The notes below the pieces were generated by a model that had not been told where the DNA came from, did not search any database, and worked only from the letters and a program-made list of their open reading frames with translations. DNA of 64,000 nt from Dyella lipolytica (lineage in GTDB: Bacteria; Pseudomonadota; Gammaproteobacteria; Xanthomonadales; Rhodanobacteraceae), in assembly GCF_030160075.1 (NCBI RefSeq), contig NZ_BSNQ01000003.1, positions 1,548,328 through 1,612,327 on the forward strand, in the 5' to 3' direction. The first letter of the stretch is position 1. Every line of letters starts with the position of its first letter. A program made the position numbers and the translations under genes. Below, piece after piece: positions 37,510 through 46,866 of this stretch.

Positions 37510-39504
37510 TCAGACTTTCTGCCCCATCCGGCTGATCCAGCGATACATCGCAAACGTCACGAGGACGAAAGCAATACCACCGATCCAGATCGACGCGTTC
37601 TCGAAGCTATCGCCCACCAGAGCCAGCGGTGACGGCTTGCCGGAGAACACGACAATCGCCGCCACGACCACACCGATGATGCTCTCGCCGACGATCAGGC
37701 CGGAGGCCAGCAATACACCCAACTGCTTGGTGGCTTCGGCCTTTGGTGTGCGATCGGCGCGTTTGTCGAAGTACCAGCCGACGATGGCGCCTACCACGAT
37801 CATCAAGGTGGTGGAGGTCGGCAGATAGATACCCAGACCCACGGCCAGCGGTGGCAGTCGCACCGACTTGGTGGTGCGGCCGAGAACCGCGTCCAGAATG
37901 ATGATGCCTACGCCGATCACACCACCCGTGATGATGAGGCTCCAGTCGATATTGTTCTGGATGACGCCCTGCGCCAGCGCCGAAATCAGACCGGCCTGCG
38001 GTGCCGGCAGCGCATGCGCCGGATCCACACCCGGTGCGCCGAGGAAGCCATACGCATGATTGAGCAAGTCCAGCACCGGCGGAATGACGATGGCACCAGC
38101 GATCACACCGATCACCAGCGCCACCTGCTGCCGCCACGGTGTGGCATCGACCAGCTGACCGGTCTTGAGATCCTGCAGGTTGTTGTTGGCGATGGCAGCC
38201 ACCGCGAATACGACCGAGGTAATGAATAGTGCAAAGGCCACCAAGGCTTTGCCCGAATCGACCGGCAGATCGGGCTTCACACCCACCACCAGCAGCAGCG
38301 CCGCGATGATCACCACCAGGATGCCGATGCCCGACAGCGGACTGTTGGACGAACCGATCAACCCGGCCATGTAGCCGCATACCGTCGATACCAGGAAGCT
38401 CAGGATCAGCACGAACACCACGCCACCGATCACCAACAGGGTCGTGTGCGAGGCGAGCCCGCTGACGATGCTGAAGTTGCCCAGCAACCAGGCGATCGGC
38501 AACATGCAGATCAACACGATCAAGCCGACGATGCCGATCGGCATGTCCTGTTCGGTACGTGGTAGCGTGTCAGCCTTGCCCGCTTTGCGCACGCGCGAGG
38601 CGGCCATCGCCGAGTTCAGGCCGCTGACCACCGGCTTGACCAGCTTGGCCAGCGTCCAGATCGCCGCGACGCCGATGGTGCCCGCGCCGACGAAGCGCAC
38701 GTAGTGGCTCCATGCGCCCTGCGCCACCTCTGCGACATCGCCTGCGGCCGGATGCAGCAAGGTGAAGTGCGGCACCGCCCAACCCCAGCCGATAAACGCG
38801 CCGAACAGCATCGCGATACCCACCCACAGGCCAACCAGGTGGCCGACCGCGAACAGCGCGAAGGACAGGCTGAAGTCGTAACCGCTGGCCGCACCGCGGT
38901 CGCCGATACGGAAATACTGCGCCACGTCGCTGGCGAAGAGCTTGGTCTGCACGACGAGGTAGAACACCGCCGAGACGATCGACCCGACCACCACCGCCAT
39001 CAAACCGCTGCTGCCCGCCTCGACCGCATCCGACGCCTCCGCGGCATCGCCTGAGCCGACCTTCAGCACTTCGGCACAAGCCACCCCTTCCGGATACGGC
39101 AGGTCAGAATCCGTCACCAGCGCGCGGCGCAGTGGAATGGTGTACATCACGCCGAGAATGCCGCCCGCGGCGCAGATACCGAACGAAACCCAGAACGGGA
39201 AGCCCGTCCACCACCCGACGATGATCAGTCCGGGCAACACGAAGATGATCGACGAGAGCGTACCGGCGGCCGAAGCGACCGTCTGCACGATGTTGTTTTC
39301 CTGGATCGTCGAATTCTTCAACGCGCGCAGGATGGCCATCGAGATCACCGCCGCCGGAATCGACGTGGCGAAAGTCAGGCCGGCCTTGAGGCCGAAGAAC
39401 ACGTTGGCCGCCGTGAACACGAGCGTGATCAAGACGCCGATGATCAGGCCGCGGATTGTGAGTTCGGCGCGCGGTGCGGCGCCGGGTCCAGATACTGCAT
39501 TCAC
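37510..39504 (-). CDS. OPT family oligopeptide/metal-chelate transporter
   Basis: 664-residue polytopic inner-membrane protein with about 14-16 hydrophobic segments. The start GTG 39504 follows GGGGAG by 7 nt, better placed than the TTG at 39519. N-terminal ANVFFGLKAGLTFATSIPAAV and the NNIVQTVASAAGTLSS block mark bacterial OPT proteins. Substrates in this family are peptides or metal-nicotianamine/siderophore complexes; the substrate here is unknown. Confidence 0.88.
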   Translation of the reverse strand: MNAVSGPGAAPRAELTIRGLIIGVLITLVFTAANVFFGLKAGLTFATSIPAAVISMAILRALKNSTIQENNIVQTVASAAGTLSSIIFVLPGLIIVGWWTGFPFWVSFGICAAGGILGVMYTIPLRRALVTDSDLPYPEGVACAEVLKVGSGDAAEASDAVEAGSSGLMAVVVGSIVSAVFYLVVQTKLFASDVAQYFRIGDRGAASGYDFSLSFALFAVGHLVGLWVGIAMLFGAFIGWGWAVPHFTLLHPAAGDVAEVAQGAWSHYVRFVGAGTIGVAAIWTLAKLVKPVVSGLNSAMAASRVRKAGKADTLPRTEQDMPIGIVGLIVLICMLPIAWLLGNFSIVSGLASHTTLLVIGGVVFVLILSFLVSTVCGYMAGLIGSSNSPLSGIGILVVIIAALLLVVGVKPDLPVDSGKALVAFALFITSVVFAVAAIANNNLQDLKTGQLVDATPWRQQVALVIGVIAGAIVIPPVLDLLNHAYGFLGAPGVDPAHALPAPQAGLISALAQGVIQNNIDWSLIITGGVIGVGIIILDAVLGRTTKSVRLPPLAVGLGIYLPTSTTLMIVVGAIVGWYFDKRADRTPKAEATKQLGVLLASGLIVGESIIGVVVAAIVVFSGKPSPLALVGDSFENASIWIGGIAFVLVTFAMYRWISRMGQKV

Positions 39505-39581
39505 GGGCGGGCTCCCCAAACTGTCCAGCTAACAAGATAGCGTGGATTGCGGGGTCGATGTTATCCAGCCTGCCCGGATCG

Positions 39582-39613
39582 GCGTAGGCGCCCGCTTCCG
39601 GGCACCTACGCGA
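39582..39613. other. Hairpin between OPT and lipoprotein genes
   Basis: GCGTAGG(C)GCCC / GGGC(A)CCTACGC stem with a 6-nt loop, 20 nt beyond the lipoprotein stop codon on the minus strand. No U-run; possible terminator or 3' stabiliser. Confidence 0.4.
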
Positions 39614-39632
39614 TTTGATTCAACACCCGGCC

Positions 39633-40166
39633 TCAGTGCGCCGAATGCGCAATCTTTTGCAGATCGCCGCGCAACTGGCTCGCAATATCGCCGGCGCCAT
39701 CGGCCAGCAACTTCGGCAGCGCCTGTGCATAGGCTTCATCGCCCGCCCCGCTCGCCACCGCCGCGGAAACCTGCGTCTTGTAATCGTGATTGGCGTCGAA
39801 GCCCCGCGCCCATACTGCGCAATGCAGGCCCAGATCCATCGCGACGTTGCCGGGAGCCTTGTCCTGGTCCACGCGCATCGCGGTGGTCAACGCAGTACAG
39901 GTCACCACCAGATCCGGGAAGTAGTCGGCCTGCAGCTGTGTACCTAGCTGGGATTGAATGGCCGCCGACAGACCCGGCGACGGCTCCAAGGTCAGCTTGT
40001 GATCGAGGCCGCGCACCTCAAGCGTGTCTGCACCACTTGCCACGGTCAGCCAGGGCGCCATGCCCGGTTTCACCAGATCGCCGATCGGAGCGGGCGCGTG
40101 CACGTTTTGCCCGCCACACGCGCAAAGCAGCGCTGCGGCGGCGCCGATCATCAGAAAGCGTTTCAT
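39633..40166 (-). CDS. Lipoprotein of unknown function
   Basis: 177 residues. The lipobox is ALLCACGG (Cys near residue 17). The mature domain carries MRVDQDKAPGNVAMDLGLHCAVWARGF, where two Cys (TCTALT and LHCAV) could pair. An amphipathic C-terminus follows. No family recognised. It is divergent from the serine carboxypeptidase gene. Confidence 0.7.
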   Translation of the reverse strand: MKRFLMIGAAAALLCACGGQNVHAPAPIGDLVKPGMAPWLTVASGADTLEVRGLDHKLTLEPSPGLSAAIQSQLGTQLQADYFPDLVVTCTALTTAMRVDQDKAPGNVAMDLGLHCAVWARGFDANHDYKTQVSAAVASGAGDEAYAQALPKLLADGAGDIASQLRGDLQKIAHSAH

Positions 40167-40334
40167 CGTTGGATTCCCCCTATCACACAGCGCTAAATCT
40201 AATGCACTGCAACAACACGTTCAACGCCCGGCTACGAGAGCCTCTCCTCATAAATGCACATCCATGCCTTTGGGCACGGTGCGCCGACGTCGTGCTTGGT
40301 TAGGCTTGTGATTGGTGTGCCCCGAGGAAACGTT

Positions 40335-41837
40335 GTGCGCAAGATCCTGCAATTCGCCCTGCTCGCTACCCTGATCATCGCCGCCGGCTCGCCGGCCCAT
40401 GCCGGCGACGACGCCAAGCCATCGGTCGCGGCGGACGGCGCGAATGCCGACGGTTTCCATCTACCGCCCTTTCCCGCCGATGCGCACGTCAGCCAGTCCG
40501 CCGTGGTCGACGGCCGCACGTTGAAGTACACCGTCACCGTCGGCACGCTGCCGGTACGCGACGACAAGGGCAACATCACCGGCCAGGTGGTGTTTACCGC
40601 ATACGCGATGCCCGGCAAGGATCGTCCGGTGACTTTCGCGCTCAACGGCGGACCGGGTGCGTCCTCGGTGTATCTCAACTTCGGCGCGATCGGTCCGAAG
40701 CGGGTGAACTTCGGCGTGGACGGCGACAACCCGTCCGATCCGGCGATGCTGCACGACAACCCAGGCACCTGGCTGGGCTTCACCGACTTGGTCTTTATCG
40801 ATCCGATCGGTACCGGCTACAGCCGTGCGCTGGTGCCGGACGACAAGGCCACCAAACTGTTCTACAGCACCGATAACGACATCAAGTATCTCTCGCGCAT
40901 CGTCTACGATTGGCTGGTGAAAAACGGTCGCATGGAGTCGCGCAAATACCTGGTCGGCGAAAGCTACGGCGGCTTCCGCGGTCCGCGTATTACCGAATAT
41001 CTGCAAACCCAGCTCGGCGTAGCGATGAACGGCGTGGTGTTGCTGTCGCCCTACCTCGACGCCGCCTCTTCCGACGACGGTGACGTCTCGCCGTTACCGT
41101 GGATGCTCACGCTGCCCTCGATCGCCGCCGCGCATCTTGAGCGCGAACACCAACTGACACCCGAAGCGATGGCGCCGATCATTGACTACACGCGCGGCGA
41201 CTACGCCATGGCCTTGATGAAGGGTCGCACCGACCCGGCCGCGACCGATGCGATGATCCAGAAAGTTACCGCGCTCACCGGTCTCGATCCGGTGTTCGTC
41301 AAACGCTCGGGCGGTCGCCTCGAAACGCAGGCTTATCTGCGCGAGATCTATCGCGCCGAGGGCAAGCTCGGCAGCCGCTACGATTCCAATGTCACCGCAT
41401 GGGATCCCTTTCCCTACGCGCCGCACCAGGTCGGCGGAGACCCGATCCTTAACGGCATCATCGCGCCGACCACCACGGCGATGGTCAACTTCGTTACGCA
41501 AACCGTGGGCTGGAAGTACGACGGCCGCTACAACGCGCTCAGCTATGACGTGAACAATCTGTGGCACGAGGACGACGATGCCAACAAGGGTTCAGTCAGC
41601 GAGTTGCGCCAGGCAGTCGCCAACGATCCCAACCTGCGCGTGCTGATCGCGCACGGCTGGGACGATCTGTCCTGCCCGTTCATGGCTTCGGTGCTGATCG
41701 TCGATCAGATTCCGGCGATGGGCGATCCCACCCGCGTGCAGGTGAAGGAATATCCGGGCGGCCATATGTTCTACGCACGACCGACCAGCCAGGCAGCGTT
41801 GTTGCAGGATGTAAAGACCGTCTACGGCGCGCGCTGA
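40335..41837 (+). CDS. Exported serine carboxypeptidase (peptidase S10 family)
   Basis: 500 residues from GTG 40335, which follows a GAGG site. The signal peptide ends PAHAGDD. GGPGASSVYLNFGAIGP is the oxyanion block, GESYGGFRGPR carries the catalytic Ser, DDLSCPF the Asp and GGHMFY the His. S10 enzymes remove C-terminal residues at acidic pH; bacterial members are secreted. It overlaps the convergent gene's end by 16 nt. Confidence 0.88.
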   Translation: MRKILQFALLATLIIAAGSPAHAGDDAKPSVAADGANADGFHLPPFPADAHVSQSAVVDGRTLKYTVTVGTLPVRDDKGNITGQVVFTAYAMPGKDRPVTFALNGGPGASSVYLNFGAIGPKRVNFGVDGDNPSDPAMLHDNPGTWLGFTDLVFIDPIGTGYSRALVPDDKATKLFYSTDNDIKYLSRIVYDWLVKNGRMESRKYLVGESYGGFRGPRITEYLQTQLGVAMNGVVLLSPYLDAASSDDGDVSPLPWMLTLPSIAAAHLEREHQLTPEAMAPIIDYTRGDYAMALMKGRTDPAATDAMIQKVTALTGLDPVFVKRSGGRLETQAYLREIYRAEGKLGSRYDSNVTAWDPFPYAPHQVGGDPILNGIIAPTTTAMVNFVTQTVGWKYDGRYNALSYDVNNLWHEDDDANKGSVSELRQAVANDPNLRVLIAHGWDDLSCPFMASVLIVDQIPAMGDPTRVQVKEYPGGHMFYARPTSQAALLQDVKTVYGAR

Positions 41838-42079
41838 GCTGCAGGGTCCGGCGGCGACGCCGGATCCATGCCCGGATGGCGGACACGCCAGGCTGCCAAC
41901 GCTTCGCGGTAATGCTGACGCGCTTCCTCATAGAGATCGAAGATGCAAGGGTCACAGCCGTTGCCGCAGCAATCGCCAGGATCGGGTTCGACCGGAGGCC
42001 GGGGCGGTGGATCGTCGCGCAGGACGGTATGGTTGGAAATCGGCGTGTCGTCGTTCATGAGCGTAAGCGAACTTGTCAT
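41822..42079 (-). CDS. Oxidoreductase-like domain protein, Cys-rich N-terminus
   Basis: 85 residues. A Pro-rich N-terminus (DDPPPRPPVEPDPGD) leads into CCGNGCDPCIFDLYEEARQHY, the conserved four-Cys motif of the oxidoreductase-like domain found at the ends of larger enzymes and in small bacterial proteins. The cysteines likely bind a metal. The start may be 42079 or 42058; both lack strong ribosome sites. Confidence 0.75.
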   Translation of the reverse strand: MTSSLTLMNDDTPISNHTVLRDDPPPRPPVEPDPGDCCGNGCDPCIFDLYEEARQHYREALAAWRVRHPGMDPASPPDPAAQRAP

Positions 42080-42199
42080 ACCCACGATGGCAGCGTGCTC
42101 TGCTAACTTCAAGCGCCGGTCGGCAGATGCGACGCAGCACTGTGCAGCGCCGGCGTGCCTTGCGAATATCGAATGATCCACCACCCTGAGGCGTATTTG

Positions 42200-43339
42200 A
42201 TGCGTAATGTTTCCTCCCGTCGCCCGCATTACTTCCTCACTGGCGTTTTGCTCACGCTGCTCGCAGCGAGCAGCGGCGCACTGGCGCAAGCGTCGTCCAC
42301 GCCTTATCGCATCGTCGGTTACGCCAACGGCTGGAATCCCGTGCAGACCAAGGATGTCGGCAAGATCGATACGCTGATCTTCGCATTTGCACAGTTGAAA
42401 AATGGCAATGTGGTTCTCGACGACAACGGCGCGAAGCACCTGCACGATCTGCTCGCGCTGAAATCGATCAACCCAAAGCTTAAGGTCGATATCTCCGTTG
42501 GCGGCTGGACCGTCGGGGGTTTTTCCGAGGCGGCCAGCACGGCGGCGGGACGGGAGCAATTCGCCGATAGCGCCGCACAGTTGATCGCCGCCCAGCATGC
42601 CGATGGACTGGACGTTGACTGGGAATATCCCGGTCACCACGAATCCGGCATTCATTCCAGCCCGCAGGACAAGACCAATTTCACGCTGCTGCTGAAAGCG
42701 ATTCGCACCAGCCTCGACCGTGCCAGCGCTGCAAACGGTCGCGCCGGAGCCAATCACTACACCCTCAGCGTGGCCATTGCCGACGGTCCTTACGTTAGCG
42801 ACATCGATATCGCGGCGATCAATCCGTCCCTGGACTGGTTCAATCTGATGACCTACGACTTCGTCAACAGCATGACGCCGACCACCGGGCATCACACTGG
42901 CCTGCATGCTTCAGCGCTGATAGCCGGCGACGGGCGCACGACGGACCGTGCCGTACAGCAGTTCCTCGCTGCAGGCGTGCCACCGCGCAAATTGCTGATC
43001 GGCGCCGCGCTCTACGGCCGCGAATTTGCCGACGTAACACCCGATCACGATGGCCTCTACCAGCGCTATGGCCACTACGAAGGCGGCCACAACTGGCCGG
43101 AACTGAAGCAGGATTACATCGACAAGCAGGGCTATGTGCGCCACTGGGACGCCGTCGCTCAGGCACCTTGGTTGTGGAACGCACAAACGCGCCGCTTCAT
43201 CACGTATGACGACCCGCAATCGATTGCCGCCAAGATGGCATACATCAAGGCGCAACACCTTGGCGGGATCATGTATTGGGAACAGACGGCCGATCCCAGC
43301 GATGAATTGCTCGATGACATGTGGCGCGGGCTGCGTTGA
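42200..43339 (+). CDS. Secreted GH18 chitinase
   Basis: 379 residues. The signal peptide is cut near ALAQAS. The GH18 barrel includes KVDISVGGWTVGGFS, the catalytic DGLDVDWEYP (residues ~134-143, Glu as proton donor), LMTYDF and the last-strand GGIMYWEQTAD. It hydrolyses chitin or chitooligosaccharides. It has no binding module, unlike the two chitinases at 49-52 kb, and is not closely related to them. Confidence 0.92.
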   Translation: MRNVSSRRPHYFLTGVLLTLLAASSGALAQASSTPYRIVGYANGWNPVQTKDVGKIDTLIFAFAQLKNGNVVLDDNGAKHLHDLLALKSINPKLKVDISVGGWTVGGFSEAASTAAGREQFADSAAQLIAAQHADGLDVDWEYPGHHESGIHSSPQDKTNFTLLLKAIRTSLDRASAANGRAGANHYTLSVAIADGPYVSDIDIAAINPSLDWFNLMTYDFVNSMTPTTGHHTGLHASALIAGDGRTTDRAVQQFLAAGVPPRKLLIGAALYGREFADVTPDHDGLYQRYGHYEGGHNWPELKQDYIDKQGYVRHWDAVAQAPWLWNAQTRRFITYDDPQSIAAKMAYIKAQHLGGIMYWEQTADPSDELLDDMWRGLR

Positions 43340-43363
43340 TCGCAGGCCCGCACCATTGCCTCA

Positions 43364-44146
43364 TCATTTCGGTTTGCGGAACCGATAGATGAATTGATCG
43401 GTATGGCCGCGTATCGACGCGTCGAACACCTTGATGGTGTGCGAGTCGTTCGGATTACGCAGCGCATTGCTCTCGCCGGCATACACGAAGCCCACCGACT
43501 CGACTTGCTTCTTCACGATCGCGGGATCGATGCGGTGCAAGGTGTCGGTGTCGGCCATGCCGGAGCCGGCCGGTGCGACGTGGTCGATCACGACAAACAG
43601 GCCACCGGGTTTCAGCGCGGCATAAACCTGCTTGTCGAACGCGATCGGATCGACCTTGCCCATAAAGGCATCCGGATAATCGTGATAATTCTGCGAGGTG
43701 AAGACCAGATCCACCGATTCCGGCACGCTTAGCTGCGCCGCCGCCTGCTTGAGCACCGACACGTTCGCGTAATGCGGATCGGCGGCAAGCTTATCGGAGC
43801 CTGCAACGTCATCCACGGCTTCTTTGCCGTACTCGTTCGGCCACAACGCGTAAACATGACCTTGCGAGCCGACGATGCCGCTGAACACGCGCGTGAAATA
43901 ACCGCTGCCCGGTATCAGCTCAAGCACTTTCTGCCCTGGCTTTACTTCGCTGAATACCATGATGTCGGTGATCTTGCGCCGTGCATCGTTGCTGACATCC
44001 TGGCCGCGGGCGGGATCGTTGACTGCCGCCTGGACGTACGGGGGAACGTAATACACCGCGTGCATGTGATTCATCTGCGACGCTTGCGCCAGGGTCACCC
44101 CTGGAATAACGAGTGCCGCAAGCAATACGACGGATATCGAACGCAT
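43364..44146 (-). CDS. SAM-dependent methyltransferase-fold protein with a signal peptide (COG4798 type)
   Basis: 260 residues. An N-terminal hydrophobic signal (SVVLLAALVIPGVTLAQAS) precedes a Rossmann-like domain with KVLELIPGSGYFTRVFSGIV (motif I, with IPGSG instead of DxGxG), SVDLVFTSQNYHD and LKPGGLFVVIDH. This is a predicted methyltransferase family found exported in many proteobacteria. SAM is not known to be supplied to the periplasm, so true activity is uncertain. Confidence 0.78.
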   Translation of the reverse strand: MRSISVVLLAALVIPGVTLAQASQMNHMHAVYYVPPYVQAAVNDPARGQDVSNDARRKITDIMVFSEVKPGQKVLELIPGSGYFTRVFSGIVGSQGHVYALWPNEYGKEAVDDVAGSDKLAADPHYANVSVLKQAAAQLSVPESVDLVFTSQNYHDYPDAFMGKVDPIAFDKQVYAALKPGGLFVVIDHVAPAGSGMADTDTLHRIDPAIVKKQVESVGFVYAGESNALRNPNDSHTIKVFDASIRGHTDQFIYRFRKPK

Positions 44147-44231
44147 GACGATCTCCTGATTGGAATGAGCCTCCGTCCAATTGTGCGCTCGCCGATCAGA
44201 GCCGCCTACCTGACCTTTGGCCCATATCCCT

Positions 44232-44855
44232 TCACTCGTGCACCCGCGCCGACAAACGCCAGTTGCCCAGCCATTGGTAGCGTCCCTTTCCCACCACGTT
44301 GTGAATCAGCACGATTCTCTCGACTCGCCATGTTATCGGCACAATCGGCATGGTGCCCGGCAATTCGCGGCGACCGTAGGCTAACGTAACGTGCGGCGTA
44401 AATTTACGCTCGATACGCCGATGCACACCCGCAGAGGTGAGGGCCGTGTTGAGATCGTCCCACAACGCGAGCAGCGAGTCCGGCACAACGGTGCTTCGCA
44501 ATATACAAGGCGGCTCGCGACCTCGAAAACTGGCCGCATAGTCGAGCGTCCAGATAAACGACGACGCGTGCAGATGGTCAGCGGCGGACTTCGCTTTCTC
44601 GACGACATCGTCAGGCATGGCAGGGTAATCGCCGAGAAAACTCAACGTGGCGTGATAACGCTCCGGGTTGACCCAACGCGCGCGCAGCTCGGGATACTGT
44701 TGCTCCACCAGCAATGCCGCACGATGAATGTTGTGCTGTGCGACTTCATCCGGTATCAGCGCAAAGAACAGGCGATGTGTTTTGGCCTGAGTCGCGGGCG
44801 GCTGTGCGAAGAGCTCGATCTGCGCGGTAGCGGGCTTGGTCGTGCGAAAGGACAT
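44232..44855 (-). CDS. thpR: RNA 2',3'-cyclic phosphodiesterase (2'-5' RNA ligase family)
   Basis: 207 residues of the 2H phosphoesterase superfamily. The two catalytic motifs are HATLSFLG and HVTLAYGRR, about 85 residues apart. RLFFALIPDE is the family N-terminal strand. It opens 2',3'-cyclic phosphates and can ligate tRNA halves in vitro. Confidence 0.9.
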   Translation of the reverse strand: MSFRTTKPATAQIELFAQPPATQAKTHRLFFALIPDEVAQHNIHRAALLVEQQYPELRARWVNPERYHATLSFLGDYPAMPDDVVEKAKSAADHLHASSFIWTLDYAASFRGREPPCILRSTVVPDSLLALWDDLNTALTSAGVHRRIERKFTPHVTLAYGRRELPGTMPIVPITWRVERIVLIHNVVGKGRYQWLGNWRLSARVHE

Positions 44856-44884
44856 GACCGAAAGCGTACTCCATCCAAAAACGA

Positions 44885-45385
44885 TCAGCCCGTCTCGCGG
44901 AGAAACACCGGCAAGTCCGTTGTCGGCGGATGTACGGACAGGCCGTACATCATCATCGCGATGTGCCCACGATGGTAGGTCGCATGGTTGACCACGTGCA
45001 GCAGAATCTCGCCGCGGCGCATCGCACCCTCGCCGCCGCCGATGAACGTGAAACGAATCGTTTCATCGCACGCGTCCTCGTCCAGCGTTTCCGCCAGACG
45101 GATGTACCAGGCGTCGATATCCGCCTGAGCCGCGCGAAGCACATCGAACGCCGGGCAATCGACAGGATTACGTGACGTAAACCCGTGAGGTACGCCCTCT
45201 AGGTGCGCTTTCCACACCTGATCCATGGCATAGACGTGGTGAAGCGTGCGCAGAATGCTCCCGAACACGATCGGTTGTTCGCGAATCAGGGCCGAATCCG
45301 GCAGCGCGGCCAATGACTGATAAAGCAATCGATCGGCCCACGCCCTGTAGCGCGTGAGTAACTGAAGATGATCAACCTGCGGCAT
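44885..45385 (-). CDS. DinB family metal-binding four-helix protein
   Basis: 166 residues from MPQVDHLQLLTRYRAWADR. The metal triad is the His in RTLHHVYAMDQVW together with HVVNHATYHRGHIAMMM near the C-terminus. DinB-like proteins include bacillithiol and mycothiol transferases; the partner thiol here is unknown. Upstream codons to 45472 look non-coding. Confidence 0.85.
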   Translation of the reverse strand: MPQVDHLQLLTRYRAWADRLLYQSLAALPDSALIREQPIVFGSILRTLHHVYAMDQVWKAHLEGVPHGFTSRNPVDCPAFDVLRAAQADIDAWYIRLAETLDEDACDETIRFTFIGGGEGAMRRGEILLHVVNHATYHRGHIAMMMYGLSVHPPTTDLPVFLRETG

Positions 45386-45608
45386 AGGTTCGATCCAGTG
45401 AGGAATAGGCACATGGTAGCGGCGAGCTCCATTCATCTGCCATTTTGCTGACATCAAAGCCAAGCAACACAAAGTCTTGCGGCCGATAAGTCACCATGCC
45501 GTGCAAGTTGCCTGCTGAACACCGGTGAACTTATCAAGATATTTCCTGTGCTCCGTCGAAAGTTTCCCGCGTTCTCTGCTGTACGGTGCACACCCAGGAG
45601 GCGACACC

Positions 45609-46757
45609 ATGAAAACAATCAGTGCGACGCACTATCTTTCGTCGAGGCGCACCTGGCTGGTGCGCGCGGCGGCTGCCTTGCTTGCCGCCCTCGCCGCGTT
45701 AACGGCGATTCCTCAAAAAGCACACGCTGACGTGTTCGTCGGCGTAGGCGTTTCAGTCGGCTTTCCGCCACCGATATTGCCGGTGTATGTGCAGCCGCCG
45801 ATTCCCGCGCCAGGCTACATCTGGACGCCTGGCTACTGGGCATGGAACGGCGACGGCTACTTCTGGGTACCTGGTACATGGGTGCTTGCACCGTACTATG
45901 GTGCGCTATGGACCCCGTGTTATTGGGGCTGGAGCGGTGGCGTTTACCTCTTCCACGCCGGCTATTGGGGCCGCCATGTCGGCTTCTACGGTGGTGTCAA
46001 TTATGGCTACGGTTATTCCGGCCATGGTTACGACGGCGGTCGCTGGGGCCGGGGTGGCTTTTACTACAACCGCTCGGTGAATCAGTTCGGCGGCACCCAC
46101 ATCACCAATGTCTATAACCAAACCGTCGTCCACAACACCTATGTAAACCGCACCAGCTACAACGGTGGCCAGGGTGGTTTGACGGCTCGGGCAACCCCGC
46201 AGGAAGCGAGCTTTGCGCGTGAGCAGCACATGGGACCGGTCGCCGCCCAACAGCAGCATACGGCCATGGCCAGCCATAATCAGGCACTGCTGGCGTCGGT
46301 CAATCATGGCAATCCGCCGATTGCGGCCACGGCACGTGCTGGTGCGTTCGCTGGAGCCGGCGTAGTGGCTGCGCGCGGAGCGACCGGCCGGTTCACGCCT
46401 GCCGCCGCCAACACCCAACGCGTGAATGCCAATACCATGCAGCCGCACACGAACAACAATATGGCGCTGCGTTCGGCGAACTTCGCGCCGCACGCGAATA
46501 CCGCAAATGTGGCGCGTCCAGGCGGTAACTCCAACGCGTACAACGCACACGCGCCACAGCCGAATGCCTACCGACCGCAGTCGGCCGGTTATCGCCCGGC
46601 AGCAGCGCCGCAATATCGTGCGGCTCCACAGCAATATCACGCCGCTCCGCAGCAGTATCACGCGCAGTCGTATCGTCCGGCGCCACGCCCGGCCGCTGCT
46701 CCTGCCCCTCGTGGCGGTGGTGGTGGTCGTCCGCAAGGTAATGCGCATCACGGCTGA
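45609..46757 (+). CDS. Exported WxPGYW-repeat protein with long disordered tail
   Basis: 382 residues. The Arg-rich signal peptide is cleaved near KAHAD. Residues ~60-115 carry WTPGYWAWNGDGYFWVPGTW-type repeats (YXWXPGXW family) found in envelope proteins. A Tyr/Gly-rich part follows, and the last ~180 residues are Ala/Asn/Gln/His-rich with AAPQQYHAAPQQYHA repeats. An AGGAGG site precedes the ATG. Probably surface or outer-membrane associated; function unknown. Confidence 0.78.
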   Translation: MKTISATHYLSSRRTWLVRAAAALLAALAALTAIPQKAHADVFVGVGVSVGFPPPILPVYVQPPIPAPGYIWTPGYWAWNGDGYFWVPGTWVLAPYYGALWTPCYWGWSGGVYLFHAGYWGRHVGFYGGVNYGYGYSGHGYDGGRWGRGGFYYNRSVNQFGGTHITNVYNQTVVHNTYVNRTSYNGGQGGLTARATPQEASFAREQHMGPVAAQQQHTAMASHNQALLASVNHGNPPIAATARAGAFAGAGVVAARGATGRFTPAAANTQRVNANTMQPHTNNNMALRSANFAPHANTANVARPGGNSNAYNAHAPQPNAYRPQSAGYRPAAAPQYRAAPQQYHAAPQQYHAQSYRPAPRPAAAPAPRGGGGGRPQGNAHHG

Positions 46758-46780
46758 TCTGCACCGCGCTTGCGACAACG

Positions 46781-46810
46781 AAAAGGCCCGCTTCATAGCG
46801 GGCCTTTTTT
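46781..46810 (+). terminator. Intrinsic terminator
   Basis: AAAAGGCCCGCT / AGCGGGCCTTTTTT stem with a short loop and T6, 23 nt after the repeat-protein stop. Confidence 0.88.
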
Positions 46811-46866
46811 ATAGAGTACTTTTTGCGATGCCCTTCTTCGCATTCACTCGCTGGCACCGCCTTCGC

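Noticed and set aside
41822-42907. Very long minus-strand frame ending in the Cys-rich small protein
   Set aside because: The upstream part runs antisense to the GH18 chitinase gene and has no recognisable protein features; only the last 85 codons look real.
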